This document shows positions 1 to 6,049 of a stretch of DNA of 8,672 nt, in pieces. The DNA comes from Gemmatimonadaceae bacterium (GTDB lineage Bacteria; Gemmatimonadota; Gemmatimonadetes; Gemmatimonadales; Gemmatimonadaceae). The number at the start of each line of letters is the position of its first letter. The first letter of the stretch is position 1. The translations under genes and the position numbers were made by a program. The notes under the pieces were generated by a model. It did no database searches. It worked only from the letters and a program-made list of their open reading frames with translations, and was not told the DNA's origin. The stretch is taken from the NCBI GenBank assembly GCA_025357975.1, contig JANYKY010000428.1, positions 1-8,672 of the forward strand. The letters are read 5' to 3'.

Positions 1-2555
1 AAAAAACTCGCTGGATCGGCGCCACTGCTGTTCTCATCATCGTTGGAATATCCCTGTGGCTTCTGCACGGTGAGCTAAGGGATTTCAGGTACCACGATAT
101 CACGCGCGCCCTGTTTGCGACGCCGCCATGGCGAATGTTTGCTGCGCTCGGGCTGACCGCTGTTGGATACGGAATCTTCCCGATCTACGACGCGATCGCA
201 CTTCGTTACGCTGGCCGCTCACTCCCAATTCGCAAGCTGGCGCTCAGCTCTTTCATCTCCTATGGACTGAGTCACACTCTCGGGTTTCCAGTTGTGACTG
301 CTGGGTCTGTGCGATACAGATTCTGGAGCGGCTGGGGATTGTCTACGGCCGAAATTGGGCAGGCAGTCGGTTTTGCAGGCGTCACGTTTACGCTCGGCAT
401 GATATTCGTGACCGGTCTCGCTTTTGTCGTCGAGCCGCAAACGGCAACCGACATGACAGGCGTGCCGTCGATCCTTTTTAGCCTGGTCGGAGTTGTTCTC
501 CTCGTTATCGTCGCGCTGTATATCGTCGGCTCGCTGCAACGACGCTCGGTGCGGCTGAGGGGATGGGAATTTCCACTTCCGCCGATCGGTCTGGCCGTGA
601 CCCAACTGGTTATGGCGGCGATCGACTGGGCCATCGCGGGACTCGTACTCTTTGTTTTGCTGCCGTCCGGCCACGGCATAACGTTCCTGCCCTTCCTCGG
701 TGTTTTTCTCATGGCCCAGGTGGCGGGCCAGATCAGCCACGTACCGGGAGGCGCGGGCGTCTTCGAGACGCTGATGCTCGTGCTCCTCACGCCGAAAGTA
801 TCGGCTGCCCCGGGCCTCGCAGCGCTCGTCGCGTTTCGCGCGATCTATTATCTCATTCCGTTTGTGCTCGCGACTATCGCCCTCGCGATCACTGAAATTC
901 ACCGGCAGCGCGAGAAGGTGACCAGTGCAACGGCGGTTGCCAGCGCATTTGCATCGAGATGGGTTCCGTCTATTCTCCCCGAGGCTCTTAGCGCAATCAC
1001 GTTCATCGGTGGAGTGATACTGCTGTTTTCGGGAGCGACGCCGTCTATTCGCGGCCGAGTTACTGCCCTTCATCAGGTGTTGCCGCTCGGTGTGATCGAG
1101 ATCTCGCACATTGCAGGAAGCATTGCCGGAGCAGGCCTTCTTGTTCTGGCGTGGGCACTTCGGCGACGGCTCGACGCTGCATACAGGCTGACTGTCGGAC
1201 TGCTCCTCGTCGGAATCTTTGCGTCGCTACTCAAGGGCCTCGACTACGAGGAAGCGATCGCGCTCACTGTTGTGCTGCTGCTTCTGCTCCCATCGCATAA
1301 AGCTTTCTACCGTCGTGCCGCATTGACGACCGAACCCCTCGGTCCAGCATGGACGGTCGCAATTGTCGGCGTTACCTGCGTGACGGTGTGGCTCGGGTTC
1401 TTCTCTTATAAGCACGTCGAGCTCACGACCGAGCTCTGGTTCAAGTTCCGGCCGCACGCCGACGCCCCTCGATTCCTTCGCGCTTCGCTGTTTTCAGTAG
1501 GTGCGCTGCTCATCTTCGCACTGATGCGTCTGATGCGACACGCACGCCCCGAACCGGCGTTGCCGACCGAAGGAGAGATCGAACACGCTCGCGAAATTCT
1601 TCAGGAGTCGCGCGGAACGATTGGAAACCTGGTGTTGTTGTGTGACAAGGCGGTGATCTTCGGAAAGGAAAATCGCGCCTTCCTCATGTACGGTGTTGAA
1701 GGACGAAGCTGGGTTGCCCTTGGGGACCCGGTCGGAGACCAGTCGGAAGGAGAAGAGCTCGCCTGGCGGTTTCGCGAGGAGGCGGACCGACACGGCGGAT
1801 GGACCGTATTCTATGAAGTCGGAACGAGATTTCTTCCCTTGTATATCGACCTCGGCCTTACGCTTCTGAAAATCGGTGAGGAAGCCGTCATCGACCTCGA
1901 TGAATGGTCCCTCGAGGGCCCATCGCGAAGAACGCTGCGTCGGACGTTGAACGATGTAAGACGGCGCGGTGCGACGTTCGAGATGCTTCCCGCTCACAGC
2001 GTAGATGGGGTCGTGGACGAGTTGAAGCAGGTGTCCGACGAGTGGCTCGGTGGGAAATCGGCACGCGAAAAAGCCTTTTCGCTCGGCCGGTTCGACCCGG
2101 CATACCTGTCGAATTTTCCGCTCGGGATCGTGCGGCGCGAGGGGAAGATCGTCGCTTTTTCCAATGTCTGGGTGAGCGGTGACAAACGTGAGCTCTCGGT
2201 TGACTTGATGCGCCACGGAACAGGCGCCCCGGCATCGACGATGGAGTATTTGTTCATCGAATTATTCAACTGGGGAAAAGAGAACGGGTACTCCCGATTC
2301 AATCTCGGAATGGCCCCGCTCTCCGGCTTGCAGAACCGAACGCTTGCACCGCTATGGAACCGCGCGGGCGCTCTGCTGTACCGGCATGGTGAGCATTTCT
2401 ATAATTTCCGCGGCCTCCGCCAATACAAGCAGAAGTTCGATCCCATCTGGGAGCCGCGGTACTTCGCGTCTCCGGCGGGTCTCGCGCTTCCAAGAATTCT
2501 CAGCAACACCGCTGCGCTCATCGCCGGCGGACTCAAGGGCGTTGTGACAAGGTGA
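1..2555 (+). CDS. mprF: Bifunctional lysylphosphatidylglycerol synthetase/flippase MprF (5' partial)
   Basis: Membrane enzyme that transfers an aminoacyl group, classically lysine from Lys-tRNA, to phosphatidylglycerol and flips the product outward, lowering surface charge. The frame is open from base 3 (codons 3-5, 6-8 and so on), so the Met at 135 is internal and the true start lies left of the window; 850 residues are visible, close to usual family length. Roughly the first 500 residues are strongly hydrophobic, with many membrane helices. They include the flippase-type G-G-A-G-V-F-E stretch near 750-770. From about 1580 comes the cytosolic DUF2156 synthetase domain, with hallmarks L-G-D-P-V-G (1719-1736), S-V-D-L-M-R-H (2196-2216), F-N-L-G-M-A-P-L-S (from 2298) and a Y-N-F-R-G-L-R-Q-Y-K-Q-K-F stretch near the C-terminus. 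The stop TGA at 2553-2555 overlaps the next gene's ATG. Family assignment is secure; lysine rather than alanine as substrate is inferred from family. Confidence 0.95.
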   Translation, partial: KTRWIGATAVLIIVGISLWLLHGELRDFRYHDITRALFATPPWRMFAALGLTAVGYGIFPIYDAIALRYAGRSLPIRKLALSSFISYGLSHTLGFPVVTAGSVRYRFWSGWGLSTAEIGQAVGFAGVTFTLGMIFVTGLAFVVEPQTATDMTGVPSILFSLVGVVLLVIVALYIVGSLQRRSVRLRGWEFPLPPIGLAVTQLVMAAIDWAIAGLVLFVLLPSGHGITFLPFLGVFLMAQVAGQISHVPGGAGVFETLMLVLLTPKVSAAPGLAALVAFRAIYYLIPFVLATIALAITEIHRQREKVTSATAVASAFASRWVPSILPEALSAITFIGGVILLFSGATPSIRGRVTALHQVLPLGVIEISHIAGSIAGAGLLVLAWALRRRLDAAYRLTVGLLLVGIFASLLKGLDYEEAIALTVVLLLLLPSHKAFYRRAALTTEPLGPAWTVAIVGVTCVTVWLGFFSYKHVELTTELWFKFRPHADAPRFLRASLFSVGALLIFALMRLMRHARPEPALPTEGEIEHAREILQESRGTIGNLVLLCDKAVIFGKENRAFLMYGVEGRSWVALGDPVGDQSEGEELAWRFREEADRHGGWTVFYEVGTRFLPLYIDLGLTLLKIGEEAVIDLDEWSLEGPSRRTLRRTLNDVRRRGATFEMLPAHSVDGVVDELKQVSDEWLGGKSAREKAFSLGRFDPAYLSNFPLGIVRREGKIVAFSNVWVSGDKRELSVDLMRHGTGAPASTMEYLFIELFNWGKENGYSRFNLGMAPLSGLQNRTLAPLWNRAGALLYRHGEHFYNFRGLRQYKQKFDPIWEPRYFASPAGLALPRILSNTAALIAGGLKGVVTR

Positions 2556-3316
2556 TGAGGAAAATTGCAAACGGTCTCGTGTTGGCGGCTCTCATATTTT
2601 GTTTAATGCCGGTCGCGGCGCAGAGTCAGTCGAAGAGTACCGCCGATGATCTATCGAGGCTTCCTCTTACCGAAATGCGCGCCGCGGCCGATACATCTGG
2701 AATCCTCGCCATTTTCCTGACGGGCGATGGCGGGTGGGCCTCGATCGACAAGAAAGTGACTGCAGAGCTTCAGTCCCACGGCATCGATGTTGTGGGCCTG
2801 AACACGAGGCCCTACCTCGGCAGGAAAAAGGAGCCGGCTGAGATCGCTTTTGATCTCACTCGTATCGCGCGTCATTACATGACCGCGTGGAATCGTCCGC
2901 GACTTGCTATCGTCGGATATTCTCGCGGCGCCGATCTCATGCCGTTTGGTGTCGCCGGGATGCCCGCCGATTTACGCGAGAAGACAGTGCTTCTTGCTTT
3001 CCTCGGCCTCGCAACGCGCGCGGGATTTGAGTTTCACTTCGCCGACATAATGTTCGCGGTGAAGCGATCGTCAGATAAGCTCACCCTGCCAGTTCTCGCG
3101 CTGCTCAAGGGCATGAAGATGCTTTGCATTTATGGGAGCGACGAGGAACACTCGGGCTGCCGCGAGGCCCCGCCAGGGTTGATTACAAAAACCGTTCAGC
3201 TTCCCGGCGGGCATCATTACGACAGCGACTACAAGCACGTGGGCGATCTCGTGCTTGCCGAGCTTCAGGGCCCTGCGGTTCCCGCGATAAGTACGAGACT
3301 ACCAGCCCAGCACTAA
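2555..3316 (+). CDS. virJ: VirJ/AcvB-family periplasmic serine hydrolase, putative lysyl-phosphatidylglycerol hydrolase
   Basis: A 253-residue alpha/beta-hydrolase. Residues 1-22 form a type I signal peptide (Arg/Lys, hydrophobic core, cleavage near A-A-Q at 21-23), so the enzyme should act in the periplasm. Seen in order: G-D-G-G-W at 57-61, nucleophile elbow G-Y-S-R-G with Ser123, C-I-Y-G-S-D-E-E at 191-198 near the likely acid residue, and G-G-H-H-Y-D at 218-223 supplying the catalytic His. These match the VirJ/C-terminal AcvB pattern. In Agrobacterium AcvB hydrolyses lysyl-phosphatidylglycerol and is encoded with the MprF homologue LpiA; the same pairing here supports that role by inference. 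The ATG at 2555 shares a base with the mprF stop (TGATG), indicating translational coupling; a GTG at 2552 is an alternative start. AAGG at 2549-2552 is a close-set ribosome site. The last 18 bases overlap the convergent gene. Confidence 0.88.
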   Translation: MRKIANGLVLAALIFCLMPVAAQSQSKSTADDLSRLPLTEMRAAADTSGILAIFLTGDGGWASIDKKVTAELQSHGIDVVGLNTRPYLGRKKEPAEIAFDLTRIARHYMTAWNRPRLAIVGYSRGADLMPFGVAGMPADLREKTVLLAFLGLATRAGFEFHFADIMFAVKRSSDKLTLPVLALLKGMKMLCIYGSDEEHSGCREAPPGLITKTVQLPGGHHYDSDYKHVGDLVLAELQGPAVPAISTRLPAQH

Positions 3317-4288
3317 AGCGAATATGAGGGGAGCGACGATGCTCGCGTCGCTTTCCACGATGAACTTGGGCGTATCCACCGCGAGCTTCCCCCACGTGAT
3401 CTTCTCATTCGGGACAGCGCCCGAATACGATCCATAGCTCGTGGTTGAATCGGAGATCTGACAGAAGTAGCCCCACACGGGGACGTTGTCGCGCTGCAGA
3501 TCCTGATGAAGCATCGGCACTACACAGATTGGAAAATCTCCGGCGATGCCGCCGCCAATCTGAAAGAATCCAATAGTACTGTCATCCTTCGCGTTATTCG
3601 TGTACCACTCGGCCAGCTCCATCATGTACTCGATACCGGTCCGCACCGTGTGCACGTTCTTCACGTCGCCCGCAATGCAGTGACCGGCGTACATGTTGCC
3701 GAGCGTTGAATCTTCCCACCCGGGAACGATCATCGGGAGATTCTTTTCGGCTGCTGCGATCATCCACGAATTCTTCGGATCGATCTGGTAGCTGCCGTCG
3801 AGCTGGCCGTTCTTGAGGATTCTGTACATGAACTCGTGCGGGAAGAGTCGTTCCCCTTTCTTGTCCGCAGCCATCCATTCATCGAGCACCACTTTTTCGA
3901 TGCGACGCATTGCTTCCATTTCGGGAATGCAGGTGTCAGTCACGCGATTCATGTGGCGGTCGAGGAGAGCCTGCTCGTCGTCGGCGGTGAGATCGCGATA
4001 GTGCGGAACGCGCTCATAAAAGTCATGCGCGACGAGGTTGAAGATGTCCTCCTCGAGGTTCGCCCCGGTGCACGTGATGATCTGAACCTTGTCCTGGCGA
4101 ATCATCTCCGCGAGCGAGATCCCAAGCTCAGCTGTGCTCATCGCGCCAGCGAGGGTGATCATCATCTTGCCGTTATTCCCCAGGTGCGCCGAATAGCCGT
4201 CGGCTGCGTCGATGAGGGTCGCCGCATTGAAATGCCGGTACTGGTGCCGGAGGAACTCGGAGACTGGGCCGCTTGTGGATTTGCTCAT
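3299..4288 (-). CDS. Deoxyhypusine synthase-like protein
   Basis: A 329-residue member of the deoxyhypusine synthase (DHS) fold, which uses NAD to cleave spermidine and pass an aminobutyl group to an acceptor. Visible family motifs are T-L-A-G-A-M-S-T-A-E (45-54), T-G-A-N-L-E-E-D (74-81), G-G-G-I-A-G-D-F-P-I (245-254) and W-G-K (299-301). Lys301 aligns with the lysine that forms the imine intermediate in eukaryotic DHS, so catalysis looks intact. Bacteria lack eIF5A; bacterial relatives are thought to aminobutylate small amines, for example making homospermidine, so the acceptor here is unknown. I chose ATG at 4288 (M-S-K-S-T-S-G-P-V-S) because family alignment begins there; an in-frame TTG at 4342 would add 18 residues without family resemblance. 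No Shine-Dalgarno is visible upstream. The 3' end overlaps the convergent virJ by 18 bp, in the same codon register. Confidence 0.9.
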   Translation of the reverse strand: MSKSTSGPVSEFLRHQYRHFNAATLIDAADGYSAHLGNNGKMMITLAGAMSTAELGISLAEMIRQDKVQIITCTGANLEEDIFNLVAHDFYERVPHYRDLTADDEQALLDRHMNRVTDTCIPEMEAMRRIEKVVLDEWMAADKKGERLFPHEFMYRILKNGQLDGSYQIDPKNSWMIAAAEKNLPMIVPGWEDSTLGNMYAGHCIAGDVKNVHTVRTGIEYMMELAEWYTNNAKDDSTIGFFQIGGGIAGDFPICVVPMLHQDLQRDNVPVWGYFCQISDSTTSYGSYSGAVPNEKITWGKLAVDTPKFIVESDASIVAPLIFALVLGW

Positions 4289-4295
4289 GAATTGG

Positions 4296-4323
4296 ATGGT
4301 AATGGTGTCGCGAATTGTGTCAA
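4296..4323 (-). promoter_or_regulatory. Possible sigma70-type promoter of the DHS-like gene, giving a near-leaderless mRNA
   Basis: On the minus strand a perfect TTGACA (4323-4318) is followed after 16 bases by TACCAT (4301-4296), which matches four of six consensus -10 positions. Transcription would start about seven bases on, at or next to the ATG at 4288. This fits the absence of a ribosome binding site before that ATG. It is prediction from consensus only, and the -10 is weak. Confidence 0.35.
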
Positions 4324-4332
4324 GTTGCTCGG

Positions 4333-4386
4333 GGAAGAACAACTGAAACTGCCGTTTAACTACGATGGCACAGATGTAAAATGATG
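4333..4386. repeat. Left arm of imperfect inverted repeat
   Basis: The exact core CCGTTTAACTACGA (4352-4365) is the reverse complement of 4543-4556 in the right arm. Further inward GCACAGATG (4368-4376) pairs with 4533-4541 and TGATG (4382-4386) with 4524-4528, with only one- or two-base spacer differences. Outward similarity continues less exactly to about 4333. A second GCACAGATG lies at 4386-4394 as a direct repeat. Confidence 0.85.
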
Positions 4387-4447
4387 CACAGATGAGGGCT
4401 TGATGTATCTCGGGCTCGCAGGAGTCCCCCGATTTCCGCCGCCTTTC

Positions 4448-4467
4448 TGTAGTTGTGGTTAACTACA
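4448..4467. repeat. Short hairpin inside the inverted-repeat element
   Basis: TGTAGTT (4448-4454) and AACTACA (4461-4467) form a perfect 7-bp stem around a GTGGTT loop. The inner TTAACTAC word also occurs in the cores of the flanking repeat arms, so this looks like a third, degenerate copy of the same sequence. No T-run follows on the plus strand, so an intrinsic terminator is unlikely. Confidence 0.5.
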
Positions 4468-4523
4468 AAAATGTGAACCAGAGGACCGGGGCTCGGCTTT
4501 CGATGCATGTGCCTGCCTGCCGT

Positions 4524-4577
4524 CATCAGTTTCATCTGTGCGTCGTAGTTAAACGGTAGTTAAGTAGTTGTTGTTAG
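4524..4577. repeat. Right arm of imperfect inverted repeat
   Basis: Partner of the arm at 4333-4386. TCGTAGTTAAACGG (4543-4556) is the exact inverse of the left core, and CATCTGTGC (4533-4541) and CATCA (4524-4528) continue the match inward. The outer part, about 4557-4577, resembles the inverse of 4333-4351 with a one-base gap and several substitutions. TAGTTAA is repeated immediately at 4557-4563. Confidence 0.85.
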
Positions 4578-4619
4578 ACGGCACCCACCAATTCGCATTC
4601 CTATTAAGTTCGACGGAGA

Positions 4620-5585
4620 ATGAATCCTCAGTCTCTTATCACGCTAGCTGACATCCAGCGCGCCGCAGAAATCCTCCGCCCAGTCGCAACGAGAACCCCT
4701 CTTCTATATGACGACGTTCTCTCGGCGCAGCTTAACTCGCCCATCTGGTACAAGCCGGAAGGACTCCAGCGGGGCGGGGCATTCAAGTTTCGCGGCGCTT
4801 ACAACTATTTGAGCTCGCTGCCACCTGATGTTCGGGCGAAGGGCGTTGTCGCCCCCTCGTCAGGAAATCACGGTCAGGGCGTTGCGATGGCCGCGAAGAT
4901 ATTCGGCATTCCGGCCACGGTAGTGATGCCGACCAACGTGACGGATGCGAAACGCGCCGGCGCCGAGCGGCTTGGGGCCACGGTTATTCTTGCCGGAACG
5001 ACGACCCAGGATCGCGCGGAGAAGGCAAGAGAAATTTGCGCGGAAACCGGACAAACTCTGGTCCATCCCTATGACGATCCGCTCATTATCGCCGGTCAGG
5101 GAACCGTCGGTCTCGAGATCGCTCAAGACATGCCGGACGTGCGAATGGTTCTTGTCCCGGTCGGCGGCGGCGGACTGAGTGCCGGAGTCGCGACCGCGAT
5201 CAAGCTCATGCTGCCGAATGTGTGGATTGTCGGAGTCGAGCCTGTTAGCGCACCGAAACTTTTTCTCGCGCGCAAGAAAGGCGAGCCAGTTCGGTTGAGC
5301 TCAACAGGCGGTCTCGCTGATGGCCTTCAGGCAACGGAGATTGGCGGCATGCCGTTTCTTCACCATCAATCCTACATCGACGATGTCGTGCTGGTGGATG
5401 ACGCGCCGCTCCGCGCTGCGATGCGGCATCTTCTCGACCGGCTGAAGATTGTGGTGGAGCCGAGTGGCGCGATCACTGCCGCGGCACTTATGACCGGAGT
5501 TGTGAAACCCGCCGGGACCACTGTCGCCGTTTTGAGCGGCGGCAACATCGAGTGGCCCGGCCTGATGAAACTTCTCGCCGACTAG
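4620..5585 (+). CDS. Threonine dehydratase / serine racemase-family PLP enzyme
   Basis: A 321-residue fold-type II PLP enzyme that most likely deaminates L-threonine to 2-oxobutanoate and ammonia, or acts on serine, in the cytosol. Visible residues: the Schiff-base Lys56 in G-G-A-F-K-F-R-G-A (52-60), the substrate loop S-S-G-N-H-G-Q-G (80-87), the PLP-phosphate glycine loop G-G-G-G-L (182-186) and S-G-G-N (306-309). There is no C-terminal ACT regulatory domain, so it resembles catabolic TdcB-type or serine-racemase-type enzymes rather than isoleucine-inhibited biosynthetic IlvA. Sequence does not separate dehydratase from racemase. ATG at 4620 is the only start between the upstream in-frame stop (4605-4607) and the conserved region; GGAG at 4615-4618 is only one base from it, so initiation is unusual or near-leaderless. 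The stop overlaps convergent mscL by four bases (CTAG). Confidence 0.92.
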   Translation: MNPQSLITLADIQRAAEILRPVATRTPLLYDDVLSAQLNSPIWYKPEGLQRGGAFKFRGAYNYLSSLPPDVRAKGVVAPSSGNHGQGVAMAAKIFGIPATVVMPTNVTDAKRAGAERLGATVILAGTTTQDRAEKAREICAETGQTLVHPYDDPLIIAGQGTVGLEIAQDMPDVRMVLVPVGGGGLSAGVATAIKLMLPNVWIVGVEPVSAPKLFLARKKGEPVRLSSTGGLADGLQATEIGGMPFLHHQSYIDDVVLVDDAPLRAAMRHLLDRLKIVVEPSGAITAAALMTGVVKPAGTTVAVLSGGNIEWPGLMKLLAD

Positions 5586-5962
5586 AGCGCGCTGGTGCAG
5601 TAGGCGCAGCGCGTCGCGGCGGCGTCGACAGCCATCTTGCAGAATTGGCAGTTCTTTGTTGCGGGCGCTGCCGCTGCAGGAGCAGGCCGAATGAATACTT
5701 TGGCAATTCTCCAGACGACGACTGAAACGATCAGGAAGTTCAGCAGGACGCTGACGAAATTTCCGATCCCGAACTTCACCGAGCCCACATCCCACGTCGC
5801 TTTCTGCCAGTCGCCGCCCGGAGTAACAGCGCCGATGATTGGCATGACGAAATCTTCGACCACTCCGGTTACAACTTTACCGAGCGCCGCGCCGATCACC
5901 ACTGCGATTGCCAGCGCGACGACGTTCTGCTTCAGCAGGAAACCCTTGAAGTCATTCCACAT
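5582..5962 (-). CDS. mscL: Large-conductance mechanosensitive channel MscL with C-terminal zinc ribbon
   Basis: Inner-membrane channel that opens under membrane tension to release solutes during hypo-osmotic shock. The 126 residues begin with the classic M-W-N-D-F-K-G-F-L amphipathic segment. Helix M1 follows (about 14-45, including A-V-V-I-G-A-A-L-G-K and the D-F-V-M-P stretch), then a short loop and M2 (about 68-90). After a Pro/Ala linker (93-101) the tail has two CxxC pairs, Cys105/Cys108 and Cys119/Cys122, forming a small zinc ribbon in place of the usual cytoplasmic helix bundle. I recall similar tails in some other bacterial MscL proteins, so it is uncommon but probably not unique. The start is fixed by a good ribosome site eight bases upstream. 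The gene may be read from its own promoter or as the last gene after pxpC, 87 bp upstream; it overlaps the convergent threonine dehydratase gene by four bases. Confidence 0.96.
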   Translation of the reverse strand: MWNDFKGFLLKQNVVALAIAVVIGAALGKVVTGVVEDFVMPIIGAVTPGGDWQKATWDVGSVKFGIGNFVSVLLNFLIVSVVVWRIAKVFIRPAPAAAAPATKNCQFCKMAVDAAATRCAYCTSAL

Positions 5963-5968
5963 TTTGAT

Positions 5969-5974
5969 TTCTCC
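5969..5974 (-). promoter_or_regulatory. Ribosome binding site of mscL
   Basis: GGAGAA on the minus strand, with GGAG ending eight bases before the ATG at 5962. It is the clearest Shine-Dalgarno in the window and confirms the mscL start. Confidence 0.8.
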
Positions 5975-5994
5975 GGTCAGAGTGGACTAGCGTT

Positions 5995-6048
5995 CTTGTG
6001 GCTTGTGGCTGTTGCCTTGTGGCCCGTGGCTTTTGGCTTTTGGCTTCC
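5995..6048. repeat. Heptanucleotide tandem repeat, consensus CTTGTGG
   Basis: Seven consecutive 7-base units start at 5995: CTTGTGG, CTTGTGG, CTGTTGC, CTTGTGG, CCCGTGG, CTTTTGG, CTTTTGG, then a partial CTTCC. It fills most of the 87-bp gap between the pxpC stop (6050) and the mscL leader. It is strand-asymmetric (G/T-rich on plus, A/C-rich on minus) and forms no obvious hairpin. It might mark a replication-slippage tract; function unknown. Confidence 0.9.
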
Positions 6049-6049
6049 T

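Larger units (their letters stand above)
4289..4619. other. Divergent intergenic region, 331 bp, non-coding
   Basis: This is the only stretch over 300 bp without a gene; it separates the divergent starts of the DHS-like gene and the threonine dehydratase gene. I see no convincing ORF or RNA gene. It holds a candidate promoter on the left, a long imperfect inverted repeat (about 4333-4386 against 4524-4577), a short hairpin at 4448-4467, and four copies of TTAACTA/TAGTTAA at 4356, 4459, 4546 and 4557. On the right, a weak TATTAA (4602-4607) could be a -10 for the threonine dehydratase gene. Its composition is visibly more AT-rich than the flanking genes. Confidence 0.75.

Noticed and set aside
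135..137. ATG as the start of mprF
   Set aside because: The frame is open to the window edge and the 44 codons before it read as typical MprF sequence (hydrophobic helix, then L-H-G-E-L-R-D), so the gene is 5' truncated by the window.
219..1109. A 296-codon minus-strand open frame opposite mprF, very rich in Arg, Glu and His
   Set aside because: It is antisense to a strongly conserved membrane-protein frame, and the skewed composition is what a hydrophobic gene gives on its opposite strand. No recognisable domain or ribosome site.
1494..2216. A 240-codon minus-strand open frame opposite the MprF synthetase domain
   Set aside because: Shadow of conserved DUF2156 coding sequence; nothing in its translation resembles a known family.
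3836..4384. A 182-codon plus-strand open frame running out of the DHS-like gene into the intergenic element
   Set aside because: Antisense to a conserved enzyme with intact motifs; its translation shows no domain and no ribosome site was seen.
4395..4523. Possible small RNA or riboswitch between the inverted-repeat arms
   Set aside because: Only one 7-bp hairpin is evident, there is no terminator-like T-run, and no known riboswitch core could be recognised. The region is better explained as repeat-derived.
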